A DNA stretch of 64,000 bases from positions 124,001-188,000 of the forward strand of contig SKCR01025352.1 of NCBI GenBank assembly GCA_019454045.1, in the 5' to 3' direction. The stretch is from Zanthoxylum bungeanum. Its lineage: Eukaryota; Streptophyta; Magnoliopsida; Sapindales; Rutaceae. The number at the start of each line of letters is the position of its first letter. Within the stretch, counting starts at the first letter, position 1. Under the pieces are notes generated by a model. It searched no databases. It was not told the origin of the DNA and saw nothing but the letters and a program-made list of their open reading frames with translations. Of this stretch, positions 1 to 10,932 are shown in pieces. Both the position numbers and the translations under genes were made by a program.

Positions 1-1196
1 GAGCAACAAATACTTTGTTCTCTTATGGGTGATAGAAGTAATATCCTTTGGTTTCCATATGATATCCTACAAATAGGTATTTATCCGATTTGGGTTCTAG
101 TTTGGTACCTTCCAAACGTTTGACGTATGCCCAGCAACCTCAAATCTTCAGGAATGAGAATCCCGGCTTCTTTCATGTCCATATTTCATACGGAGTCTGT
201 TGAACAGACTTTGACGGAACCTTATTCAAAATAAGTATTGCACTGTTCAATGCATATCCCCAGAAGGAAATAGGTAGCTCTGTGCGACTCATCATAGACC
301 TTACCATGTCTAACAAAGTTCGGTTTCTCCGTTCGGACACACCGTTTAATTGCGGTGTTCTGGGAGGAGTCCATTGTGAAAGAATACCATATTCTTTCAA
401 GTAATCAAGAAACTCATTGCTCAAGTATTCGCCACCATGGTCCGACCGTCATGTTTTAATACTTTTTCCGGTCTGTTTTTCTACTTCATGTCGAAACTCT
501 TTGAATTTCTCAAAAGTTTCCGACTTGTGTCTCATAAGATACACATAACCATAACTTGATGCATCATCCGTAAAGGTTACGAAGTATTCATATCCACCTC
601 TAGCCTGGCTAGAGATGGGCCCACATACGTCACTATGAACAAGGGCTAACAGTTCGATGGCACGTGCACCTTTACCGCTAAAAGGTGATTTAGGCATTTT
701 GCCTAATAAACAAGATTCGTAGACGTCATATGAATTTGGATCAAATCCGTCCAAGTACCCACTCTTCGAAAGTGTGGATATGTGTGTCTTGTTTATGTGT
801 CCAAGACGACAATGCCACATATAAGTTTCATCTTTGTTACATTATATGTTTGAGATTGATTTATATTCAAAATATAAAGACTATTATTTGCATCAGCAGT
901 GCAAATTTCCATATCATTTTTATACATAAACACCCAGTGTTTACAAAAGTATACCCACATTGGGTTAACATAGATACAGAAATAACATTCCTAGTCAAAC
1001 TAGGTACAAAATAACAGTTTATAAGTTCAAGTACATGCCCTGAGGGCAGTTCCAAAACATAAGTGCCCACAGCCAAAACGGCAACTCGAGTCCCATTTCC
1101 AACACAGAAGTCAATCTCTCCTGAGGCCAGTCTCCTGCTAATCCGCAGATCTTGTACATCGGTACATATGTGAGTACCACAACCAGAATCAAAAAT
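1..1196 (-). pseudogene. pol: Copia pol remnant: protease and integrase (copy A)
   Basis: The minus-strand translation starts with a retroviral-type aspartic protease, active site DSGCGTHIC near 1180-1155, followed by the LELPSG region. It continues into the GAG-pre-integrase segment (WHCRLGHINK near 820) and the integrase core. All three catalytic acidic positions are visible: HSDVCGP, SDHGGEY near 435, and NGVSERRNRT near 330. The C-terminal part (VGYHMETKGYYFY) runs to the window edge. Damage seen: in-frame TGA codons at 449-451 and 170-172, further stops nearer the edge, and at least two small frameshifts between about 830 and 895. The frame is otherwise continuous with gag. In life it would have encoded a polyprotein that processes itself and integrates cDNA in the nucleus. 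It is now non-functional. Confidence 0.9.
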
Positions 1197-2096
1197 CTAA
1201 TTTTTAAAACTAGAAGTAGACATGTTTATTTCTATAACAAACATACATGAAACCGGTGCCTTGCCCACTTTGATTTCTATCATGTGTGCCTTGTACTCGC
1301 GGCAGTCACGCTTCCAGTGACCCCGCTTCCCATAATGCAAGCATAAATCTTGGGATTTGTCCTTGGGTTTCCCAGAACCCTTTGACGATTTGGCCTTGCT
1401 CTTCTTCTTATGCTTCTTCTTCTTAACACCTCCAGTCGCCTTGGGCCAAGCCCTTGGAGTCTGAGATGTTGAAGCATAGTGCGCCTCGCGCTTCTTTCCC
1501 TTAAGGAGCTCTTTTTCTGCCTCATGCAGAGTGGACATCAACTCTCCAAGAGTTTGGTCTTGGTTCAACATGTTGTAGTTCATGATGAACCCACTCCAAG
1601 TGTAAAGGAGAGACTGTAGGATCAAATCCACTGAAGTCTCAGCCTCGAAGACTATGCCCATCTGTCCGAGCTGCTCAATGTCAGCAATCATCTGTGAGAC
1701 ATGGTGCTCAACAGATGCACCCTCTGACATGCGAGCGCGGAAGAGCTTCTTCTACAACTCATATCTTTGCGATCTAAGGTTAGATCGGTGAAGATCATGC
1801 AACTTCGCTATCATCTCATAGGGATCCAACCCCTTGTTTTGACGACATAATTGCGGAGTTATAGTGGCAAGCATTACCGATTGAGCAGTCACATTGTCAT
1901 CGCTATGAGTCTTCCAAAGCTCTAGCTCAAGCAACTGATCAGATCGGGGCTTAGGCCCAAGAGGTCGCTCTAAAGTGTAGAGTAACTTCTCGGATCCCAG
2001 AACAATTCTGAGATTCATATCCCAGTCCTGAAAGTTTGTGCCATTAAAGACGTTGTCGCCCCTGACAATTTCCTTAATGCTTAACTTTCCTGTCAT
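1197..2096 (-). pseudogene. gag: Copia gag with two nonsense codons (copy A)
   Basis: The start is the ATG at 2094-2096 (MTGKLSIKEIV), followed by a UBN2-type gag domain (NGTNFQDWDMNLRIVLGS) and a lysine-rich segment. A zinc-knuckle relic, CLHYGKRGHWKRDC, lies at about 1302-1343. In this C-x2-C-x4-H-x4-C motif the second Cys is Tyr. The gag frame is broken by a TAG at 1752-1754, where the family probably had Gln, and by a TAG at 1197-1199, just before the protease, where Trp is likely. Reading through both, gag and protease share one frame, as in normal copia gag-pol. Gag would form cytoplasmic virus-like particles and bind the element RNA. A relative at 34201-34443 keeps an intact knuckle. 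Confidence 0.88.
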
Positions 2097-4286
2097 CTTA
2101 ACCGCAATAGTCCAACTATTTGATTAACGATGTATGGGTACAGTCTAACCGTTACAAGAAAAATATTGAAATATTAGTCCAACCTATAAAATAAATGACG
2201 AAATAATTTGAAAACGCGTAAAGCTAATTATTTGAACGAAATTGCAAATTCAATACTAGCCTCCCACAATTTTTCGGCGAGCCTCTAACCCTCTATTGAG
2301 TACTCGGCAAACCTAGTTTCCTAGTGGGGTAGGATCCCGTTAAATAACACACAACCTTGACTTTGGCCAACAAGTTGTATGATATTTTACTAGGTATATC
2401 TCTAAGATCAATTGGATCTCATCCAATTCCTAGATTCAGCAGGTGGACCTCCAAGTCCGAAACATATATATAATATATATGCCAATATATCCAATATATT
2501 TTCCTAACATTTTTCCTCTGAATCAACTAAGCCTTGGCTTTGGCACAACAAGCTTAATGATTCCAGTTAAGCGGAACCCATTGACTTTGGAAAGCTTCGT
2601 AATCGCTGTCGATGGACAAGAAGTGATATTGACTTTGGCCAACAAATCACAACTTGGACAAGACACACGATATGCAACAAAGCCTTCATGATTCAAACAC
2701 ATCCGCGATGGACAAAGGTCTTGACTTTGGCCAACAAACCAGTGCCAATCTTGGATCTTGAGTAAGAATCATTCAATGGAAGGAAAATGCTTAATATTTT
2801 ATTGAGGGTTTTTCGCGTAAATTGGCAACCAATTTATTATCTTTGTTAGGTCTCATCATACACCCTTAAGCATGCATTCTAAAAGCATAATAAGGTGCGA
2901 AAATAAATTAATAATGATATGCGGATGGATATTTCACTGATTGTTCCTAGAACGAATCACTCATTTTCCTCTCCCCGGCTAGCACTATTCTTACTTCTAT
3001 CTAATTACATAATACAATAAGAGAAACCTCATTAACATTGACGGGAATTAGGTGAGAAGAGAAATACAAAGAATCAAGAGAGATAAGGCTGGACACGCAG
3101 GTCCAATTTAATAAATTCTAAATTTACAACAATTTCCAAAATTGCCATTCCCTTCTAATATACATCTGATATACGTTATTCATTAAACACTTCCATGTAT
3201 TCACACAAAGCATGTTATTCAATCAATCTAATCCAATTAATTAATCTTGAATAAAGTGATCATCTAATGTTCAAACAACAATTTGATTTTGCGCGAGTCC
3301 AACTCGTTTGAGAATAAGTACTCAAAGTACGAATTCTTGAATTATATCGAACTACAATTTAAATCTAATTTAATTCGTATTCAATACTAATTCCATATTT
3401 AATTCTAAATTAAATAACTACACTTTTTAATGTGCCTTTACGACTTAGATTCCAAATCTAATCTAAATGGGTCTCAAACCCCAATTAACATCCAATGTTA
3501 TTTAATTAAAGTCCAATGGGCTCTCAATTAATTTCTTAAGGCATGGACTTAGGTCAATATGGGTCAAACCCAAATACCAAAGCCCAATTAAGGAATCACC
3601 CTTATTTTCCAAGAAACCAATTTAGGCCCATTAGGCCCAATTAAACATTAAAAGGTACATTTGTTATATTTGGACTTCATGGAATGGTATAGGCCCAATT
3701 TGGATCCAATCCAATTGACCTAAACCAACTTGGCCCAACCAAGCCCATTAGGCCCAAATACAACATTTAAAGCCCAATTCTAAATTAAGCCCAACTAATT
3801 AAATTTTAATTTTCCAAACTTCAAAATTCAATTAATTAAAGTGTATCACATCAATTAATTATCTAAATTAATATTTCCAAAATACTAATTTAATCAATTA
3901 ATCATGTATTAATTTGTTCAACTCATGTCCAACATTTTGAAACAAAAAATCAACTCATTTCATGCTCATCTTGGTCACGGCATTTTGAGGGTTTTTTGTC
4001 CGATTTCTTTTTCAATCCGATTGAATCTCAAATCAACAATTCCCAAGTGTTCAAACTCATCTAATGATCAAAAGAACAAAAAATACCATGACTTTATTAG
4101 GGCATATACATTCGGCCAAGCCAACTTTTTGGGCAAAAAATGATCCAATTAATTTTTTCATGAAATTGATCATATATAACTCCAAGTTATCCACATACAA
4201 GCATGCTCAAACTAACAATTTGGTTAAATCATGCTCAAAACCAATTTACCCAAATTTTACCCTAATCTTTTTCATGCTCAAATTAG
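2097..4286 (-). other. Copia untranslated leader, copy A
   Basis: This 2.2-kb stretch between primer site and gag contains no gag or pol sequence. It is homologous to the leaders at 34861-35670, 38521-40866 and 42933-44060. It includes three copies of an 18-bp motif, TTGACTTTGGCCAACAA(A/G), near 2355, 2632 and 2720. A plus-strand open frame (2443-2691) is antisense to the element and is frameshifted here by one extra base near 2660. The right half (about 3100-4286) is very AT-rich with many AATTAATT and GGCCCAATT repeats and no coding signal that I can see. Confidence 0.75.
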
Positions 4287-4300
4287 GCTCCATGATACCA
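4287..4300 (-). promoter_or_regulatory. Primer-binding site, Met-tRNA type (copy A)
   Basis: On the minus strand this reads TGGTATCATGGAGCC, close to the plant copia consensus TGGTATCAGAGC that pairs with the 3' end of initiator Met-tRNA. It lies one base from the LTR, as expected. It is slightly degenerate. Confidence 0.8.
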
Positions 4301-4301
4301 T

Positions 4302-6224
4302 TGTTGGTTTCTAAAGTTGTCCCAAGATCATTCAAGCATAAAAACATGTGAATACAATAAAGAAGTATGGCAGAATCATACTTACAAAGATCGGATGGTT
4401 GAAGACGATGAACACAAAAATTCCTCCAAGTATTCGGCCAAGGTGCTCCTTTTGTTGAAGAGTTGAATCCAAGCTCCAAGCTTTGTATTGATTCCAAGCT
4501 CAAAGGTGGGTTTCCCTAACACCTTGAATGATCCTTGAATGTGCTAGCAAGTGAAGAAAAAGAAAAACAATCCTTCTTGTTCTTCAATAAGGCTCACGGC
4601 AATGTGAGGTTTCGGAGAGAGAGCGAGAGTTTTGTTTGTTTTCCAAAAAAAATAATGCAAAAGTGTTACCAAAATTTTGGTAAAAGCTTTTCCAAAAAAC
4701 AAATCCAATTTTGGAGCCAAAATGGCATTAATTGCCCTCAACAACCAACATCATGAGTAGTGACTAATTGTCATTCACCAAAAGTGACTTGACATCCATC
4801 ACTAAAGTGACATGTGATGTGACGAGCGATGTGACTTGCGGCCGCACTAGATTCAAAATCGGAGTGGCCTCGCAAACACATTTCAGGCTCGGGTTCGTTA
4901 ATTATGAATTAACGAATTTTCCGTTGCGACATAATTAAATCAAATTTAATTAAATAATAATGCCAAGCAAAATTACTATTCACGTCACTAGCGAATTAAT
5001 TCTAAATTAATTCGTTAGCCCGAATTAAAATCTAATTTTAATTCCGCATCGAAATCTAATTTCGTTTAATATATCGAATATATTAGTTTATCGATTAATT
5101 CCAAATTAACCGTTCTCTCTCTCTCTTCAAATAGTATTTTATCCTAGATAAAATCTCTTCGTAAGCAATCCCAGATTAATTAAGTTCGAATCATTCATCA
5201 TCGGTGAATCTTCGGGAAGCGACCCATGAGATCCCTGGATATGTTGGCAGTAAATCCGGTCGTCGGACTATCTGAACACATACGTACCTCGTACTACATT
5301 TTTACCGATTTACGAGACATGGATGGCTTCTAGCAAAGCACCGTTCCTACCCAATTCTCTAGAAATATTCTTAATGGAATATATAATCTATATCAGGTGT
5401 AGTATACGTAGTATTGCGTATTGTGATCCAGTATCGATGGTCACATGCAAGGTCTGAGGCTGGAATAGTGTATGCCCCGTACGAAGCATATATCGGATTA
5501 CAAGAAACTAGTCTCTTTAATCGGATAATCATGACCATGTCATATTTTCCCGATGGTTACAACCATTTAGAGTACCAGTTCTGTATCCCTGCGTGATCAT
5601 CATCTCCATATGACTGAAGTGATACTTCCATCTTGACATCACATCCAATACACTACGATTCTCAATAAACCTAGAAGAGGCTTACACAGAACCTGTTAAA
5701 GTCCTGGACGACCAAAACCAAAGCGTATTGATTGTCGCAAGTACTACCGATGTAAGTCTCAAGTTAAGACCAAATACACCTACCCTGATGCGGACTCCCA
5801 TAGACACATAGTCATACTACCAATGGGATTCTGAGGGGTCTATCCAGAGCGAAGCTGTTTCCGTACTATCGGTAAACACAACCTCATATCACACTTGCAT
5901 AAGTATCCAATACTTAAATATATGAGAACTATCCCGCTACGCTTCAATAACACACGCAAGTGCGATACTAGTCTATTCCGCATTATCGATGTCCAGTCTC
6001 GATAATACTACGACTATGGATATTTAATGATTAAACCTTTATGGATTGATACTGTCTCATATCTTATAATCCGGAACTAATCATAGGGACTTTTATCATT
6101 TATATATTTAAGTAATCAAATTATAAAATGATAAAATGCAATTTACATTGCTACATAATTAATTTGTACAAAAACCACAATGTCTTTTACAAATATTGAC
6201 GTTATGGGTCATAATTGTCTAACA
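4302..6224 (-). repeat. 5' LTR of copia copy A (1.9 kb)
   Basis: It starts TGTTGG next to the primer site and ends CTAACA before 6225-style flank, giving TG...CA ends. It aligns over its length with the LTRs at 29285-31299, 40883-42932 and 44075-50860 (interrupted). Small open frames inside are not conserved as proteins. A GCGGCCGC octamer at 4838-4845 is natural, since sister LTRs have GGGCCGC at the same place. Confidence 0.88.
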
Positions 6225-6666
6225 CTTAGGGACAAAACTCTTGGTGTTGTGTAAAGGTTTTGAGTGAACACAGAGACAAAACTCTTGGTTTGTGAGTGAG
6301 CAACGAAAAAGTTATGGTGTATTATGTGGATTCACATTTACATAGTGGAAAACGTCAAGCACAGCTTGGAGAAGTGGCGTAAGCATTGTTGGTCGAACCA
6401 TTATAAATCTCAGAGTTATTTTTTCTATACCTAAATTCTTTTAATTATTGCAAGTTTATTTTATATTTCCATATTGTTTAGAAACTTGCATTTGGTAATA
6501 GATTGTGTTTGAGAAAATTACACATTAAGCTTAATTAGTAAAACTACTAACTAAATGACTTAAAATTGTAAAGAATTTTTAATTCCACATTATTTTGACT
6601 TAAACCCAATTCACCCCTTATTGGTTACAATTGTATTTGTTTTTCATGTACTTGTAGGCAATTTCA
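6225..6666 (+). repeat. 5' LTR remnant of SIRE-like copia
   Basis: It matches the last ~440 bp of the 3' LTR at 18296-18737, ends TTTCA, and is followed two bases later by a primer site. Its left part was displaced by the insertion of copia copy A, whose LTR ends at 6224. Confidence 0.85.
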
Positions 6667-6668
6667 AT

Positions 6669-6683
6669 TGGTATGAGAGTGAG
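6669..6683 (+). promoter_or_regulatory. Primer-binding site of SIRE-like copia, split by insertion
   Basis: It reads TGGTATGAGAGTGAG, close to the Met-tRNA complement TGGTATCAGAGC. The next base (6684) is the first base of the Athila-like 3' LTR. The copia leader resumes at 15539 with AGCGAG, so the Athila element landed within or right at the edge of the priming site. Confidence 0.8.
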
Positions 6684-7980
6684 TGACACACTCACAGAGT
6701 GGTTCTTTACTCCTAAGTATAAGAGTGTCGAAGTGATAAAATAACTCGGTAAGTTTAGTAAAATAAAATAACAATTCGAGTGAAAATAAAAATGCTTGAT
6801 TGAAGTGATCGATAATTTTTAAATTGAGAAATAACAATAAATTAGAATGTTGGGGCTAGGGCATCCAATCTTGATATTTCTAATATCGAGAAATCTAATT
6901 TTTATAATATATAAATTGTCATTATTATCCAGTTAATTTACTTCATGAATTAATTATGCCAAAACATATAAAATCAGGCATAAAAGCGGTGATAATATTT
7001 GTCTATAACAACACCGGTTAGGTACTTAATTATTTCAAATAAATAAAACTAGTCATAAAGACGGTAATAGAGTTTGTCAATAATTAATCCAGATTTAAAT
7101 TAAATATTAGTCTTTAGATTACAATTCATATATTATAATATAAGTAAGATTAATTATGTTCTCATATTTAAAGTTTCACTCTTTACCCCAGCATGATGGA
7201 ATTAACTACTCATGATTTGAATAAAAACTTGCATAATTTTATTACAAAAAGAAAAAAGATTACAAGAAAAATAAAACACACAAGGCACTTCTTCCAAATT
7301 CTTCAGGAGAGAAAATAAAAAAACAAAAACATGAAGAAAATGAGATGTGAGCACCTCTATTTATAGTAGAAGTGCTCATCTCTCAATTATTAATTATAAC
7401 TTTCCAAATTAGATACAAACAATAAACTTTTACTAATTTATTTTTTTCTTTTTTCTTTTTTGATTTTTTTTTATTTTTGTTGATCATTTTGTAAATATTT
7501 ATCACATTCCACCTAAAGATGGATTGTGACATTTTAACTTTTTTATTTTTTTTATTTTTTATTTTATTTTCTAATAATTAAAATTACATGCAACACACAT
7601 TGGCTTCTTCACCCATTCATTGTAGATATTTGAGTATTCTTTCCTCTGAAATTAGAATCTCCTCAATCCGATATCAGAGTAAATATTTATGGCCAATATA
7701 CGAAAATTGTGCAAGTTTGGAATTCCCGAAATTGTAAACTATTAGAACGTCATTTTAAGTTTTTGGCCTCCAAAATCTAAATGTCACGTCAATTTTTCTA
7801 GTTACGCATCCAAGATATTATTTCACCTGCATAAGAAATAAAAATCACAATAAAAATATATAAAACATAAATTTAATTATTATTTTACAAATATACTAAA
7901 TTAAGGGGATTAATGAAATTATAAATGTTAAATGATTAGTTTCTATTTTATTAAGTGTACACTATTTAATGTTCATCACA
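6684..7980 (-). repeat. 3' LTR of Athila-like element
   Basis: It begins TGACACACTC and ends about TTCATCACA, before a purine-tract complement CCCCCACAACC (7981-7991). It aligns with 12910-15538 once the 13316-14590 insertion is removed. The exact right end is uncertain by 2-3 bp because the partner LTR has a small deletion there. Confidence 0.85.
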
Positions 7981-9480
7981 CCCCCACAACCAGCTTATTA
8001 CTAATCTCTAGTAATTTAAGCAAAAACTTAAAAATGTTCATATCCAAGTCAGTATTTATTTTCTTTCTTTCTAAATTATCAAATAAGTAAATTCTCCTAT
8101 ATTTTTTACCCTTCTTCCATACACACATAAAACAAAGTATAAATCAATTCATTGTACCCACAATATTCACAAGTCTTGTTGAAATAGAGTTTTTTTTTTG
8201 TCCTAAAGTTATATCAGAATTCATACCTTTTGGAAATGACAATTTATTTATATACAATTTTTTTTTTAATAATACATCTTTAACCTTTATAATGAGCTTT
8301 TGGCCAGTGACTCCCAAACCAGTTGGCTTTAGGGCACTAGGTGTTAAGACATCTCTACAGACTTAATTGCTCAGATCTCAGATGTTAAAAAGAAGAGGTG
8401 TCAGATTATTTTAAGCTTTCTCTTTAACCTTTGTAACGAGCTATGGGTTAGTGACTCCCAGACCAGTTCGCCTTAGGGCACTAAGTGTTTAAACATCCAT
8501 ACGGACTTAAGTGCTCGAGTTAGAAATGCTACGAAATCGAACGTATCCACACACACTCTTTTTTTAATATAATGCTCGAGTTAGAGAGGCTACGAAATCG
8601 AACTTATTCACATACATTTTTTTTTTAATAAAACAACTCAAACTATATCATTTTATGTGAACAATCACTGTTTATTGAGGCACTATGTCTGGTTACTAAG
8701 TAAAAGCTTGATTATTATTATTATTATTATCATTTTTTTAAACTAACTCAAACTCTATCATTTTACGCGAACAATTACTGCTTTTTGAGGCAAGATGTCT
8801 GGTTACTAAGTAAAAGCATGGTTATTTTTTTTAATAAAAACACAAATTCCACTGCCTTTAGGTTCTACCTCCAATAAACTAGATAACTGAATATTATAAA
8901 ATTTTCACTAATAACCCACGATCATATGTTACCATATATGTTGATAATATCTGTCAAATGAGCATATGAAAATCAAATTTAATCAATATTATGGAGAATT
9001 CATAAATTTAAATGATTCAAAAAGGAAGAAACAAAAATAACTTCTTATGAAACATTGTGATGCGTCTCAGGAGCGAAAACTCCTTATACTGCCATCTTTG
9101 AAAAATAATTTCACTTGGTTAGTGAAAAATTTATCATTGGTTTGTGTGTAGTTTTTATTTTTTTTAAATACAAAAGAAAATCAACACAAATTTTTTTTTT
9201 TACACACAAAATAACAACAAAGCAAAAACAACATACTTTTTTTTAAACAATAATAAAATTTTTTACAAAAATGAAAACACAAAAGCGAAAACTATCTAGT
9301 CAACTATCCTCTCCCTCCAACCAAATTAAGACATTGTCCCCAATGTCTGAATAAGAAGAATCAGAGTTTAGAAGACATCACCTGGTTAGTGTGGAATTGA
9401 CAATTGAATTTACAACACTGCTACTAAAAAGAAAGGTTACATATAAAATAATAAAAGGAAATCAAAACAGTAAATGATAT
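7981..9480 (-). other. 3' untranslated region of Athila-like element
   Basis: Non-coding, T-rich and A-rich tracts. The same block occurs at 52173-53460 and, partly, at 55749-55985. It contains two ~125-140-bp direct repeats (about 8281-8400 and 8420-8520, sharing GTGACTCCCA and TTAGGGCACTA). It also has a second pair near 8635 and 8750 sharing TCTGGTTACTAAGTAAAAGC. No reading frame is visible. Confidence 0.7.
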
Positions 9481-10387
9481 GTACTAGTAGTTATGATTGT
9501 GGCTTACATCTTCCTCTGGTTTTACGTCTAGTAACGGTATGAACACCCTCTATGGGTCGGGGATATGCTTCCCATCCAATTTTCTTATAAATTGACAAAT
9601 TGGGTATTTTAAAGTCAGATTCTCGAGACTGTATTGTTGTCTTTCTTTTTGAAATTATGTATGTAGGTTGCGAATCAATCTATCAAATCCACTAGGATGC
9701 TTCTCAAGAGTCAATGATATATTATCTAATGACTCCTTACTCAAGCCATCTCTAATGAATTGATTTTTTTTTCGCGATTATTAGACATCATTCCTAAAGA
9801 ACGACAACGAGTGTTGCATGTCCAACGTGCGCATTTATAATAAACACCTAATTATTTAACTCTCTGTTTCTTAGCATAGGTGCTTTTCTCCAAACCAGGT
9901 ATGTAAGAGATGAATGAATCAAGAAATTTAAGGACTCATGTGTTAACCACTTCTTTCTTGTAAAGGTTTAATATTTTTTTTTTGGGTGGTCGACGTTTCT
10001 TGACATTATCTTTGAAATGTATTTTACTTGTGCATTTTAAAGTATTAATGTCCTTTATATGTTTTAAAGTACAACCAATTCTCTATTTATGTTCTCTCAA
10101 CACATTTAACAACTTACTTTCTTGATCGCTTGTAAGAGAATAATAAATTACCACAGTTTAAGTTTGTTTATCTCTAAGAAATGTATATTTTAATCATTCA
10201 GGCAAAGTCTTTAATTCCAATTTGGGTGCTTCTTCATGTTTCTCTTCTTCAAATATTCCTAGTTACTCAAATTTTGTTTCTCTCTATCGTCTTCCAGTAC
10301 ATGTGTAGAATCAAGTTAAGAAAAATTATTAGAAATATCTGAATCTAATTGCGTACTTGATTTAAGAAAAAGTATATGTACAAATTT
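9481..10387 (-). pseudogene. pol: Decayed Athila pol downstream of protease
   Basis: Minus-strand frames between about 10330 and 10000 contain patches that resemble the linker and N-terminal part of Athila reverse transcriptase (for example NIHFLEINKLKL, compare the usual KYAFLGDNNTLP). They are broken by many stops and frameshifts. Further left no catalytic RT motif, RNase H or integrase could be recognised, so most of pol has been deleted or has decayed. This is a weak, context-supported call: the position immediately downstream of protease is what makes it credible. Confidence 0.45.
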
Positions 10388-10930
10388 TCATAGGGTCAGA
10401 TTCACTCCTCTGAATATATCTTCCAAAATTGGTTCAATTAGTTCTATGTTCTTATTTTCAGTCCTCATCGAATGGTATCTTGCACATATCATATTGCCAA
10501 CAGACAAAGTCATGATTCCATTCCAGCAATTAATTAAAGCATTAGCTGTTGTTAAACATGGGTGACCAAATATTACATGAATTAGCTTATAACTATCTAC
10601 TACAGGTTGTGTTTCCAAGACAATAAAATCCACAAGAAATATGAATTTATCGGCTTATAATAACATGTCTTCCATAATTCCTTTCGATACATTGACTGAT
10701 CTATTGGAAAGTAAAAGAGTAGTTGATGTTGGTTTTAACTCGCCAATATTAAATTATTGGTAAACCGAAAATGGAAGCAAATTGACACTGGCTCTAAGAT
10801 CAAGTAAAGCATGTTCAATTTTTTTATTTCCAATAATACATGAAATAGTTGGAAAACCAGGGTCTTTGTATTTTAATGCATTATTGGGTGAGAGAATGGA
10901 ACTTACCTGTTCAGCTAGAAAAGTTTTCTT
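10388..10930 (-). pseudogene. Athila aspartic protease domain, inactivated
   Basis: The minus-strand translation contains, in order, FPTISCIIGNKKIEHALLDL, RASVNLLPFSVYQ, ELKPTSTTLLLSNRSVNV, and then MDFIVLETQPV, HVIFGHPCL and TANALINCWNG. This is the usual Athila retropepsin series. The catalytic triplet that should read D-(L/S)-G-A is DLRA here, so the active-site glycine is lost. A stop after SVYQ and another before ADKF interrupt the domain. It would have matured the gag-pol polyprotein. It lies just downstream of gag on the same strand, as in intact relatives. Confidence 0.8.
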
Positions 10931-10932
10931 TC

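Larger units (their letters stand above)
1..6224 (-). mobile_element. Ty1/copia retrotransposon copy A, truncated by window edge
   Basis: Read on the minus strand from right to left, this is 5' LTR (4302-6224), Met-tRNA-type primer site, a 2.2-kb leader, gag, protease and integrase. Reverse transcriptase, RNase H and the 3' LTR lie outside the window. The order gag-PR-INT is diagnostic of Ty1/copia. The same family recurs at 29285-50860 with alignable leader, gag, pol and LTR sequence. It inserted into the 5' LTR of the SIRE-like copia element that resumes at 6225, because that sequence matches the inside of the intact LTR at about 18296. Confidence 0.9.

Noticed and set aside
4838..4845. NotI octamer GCGGCCGC suggesting a cloning junction
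   Set aside because: Sister LTRs have GGGCCGC at the same aligned position, so it is a natural single-base variant.
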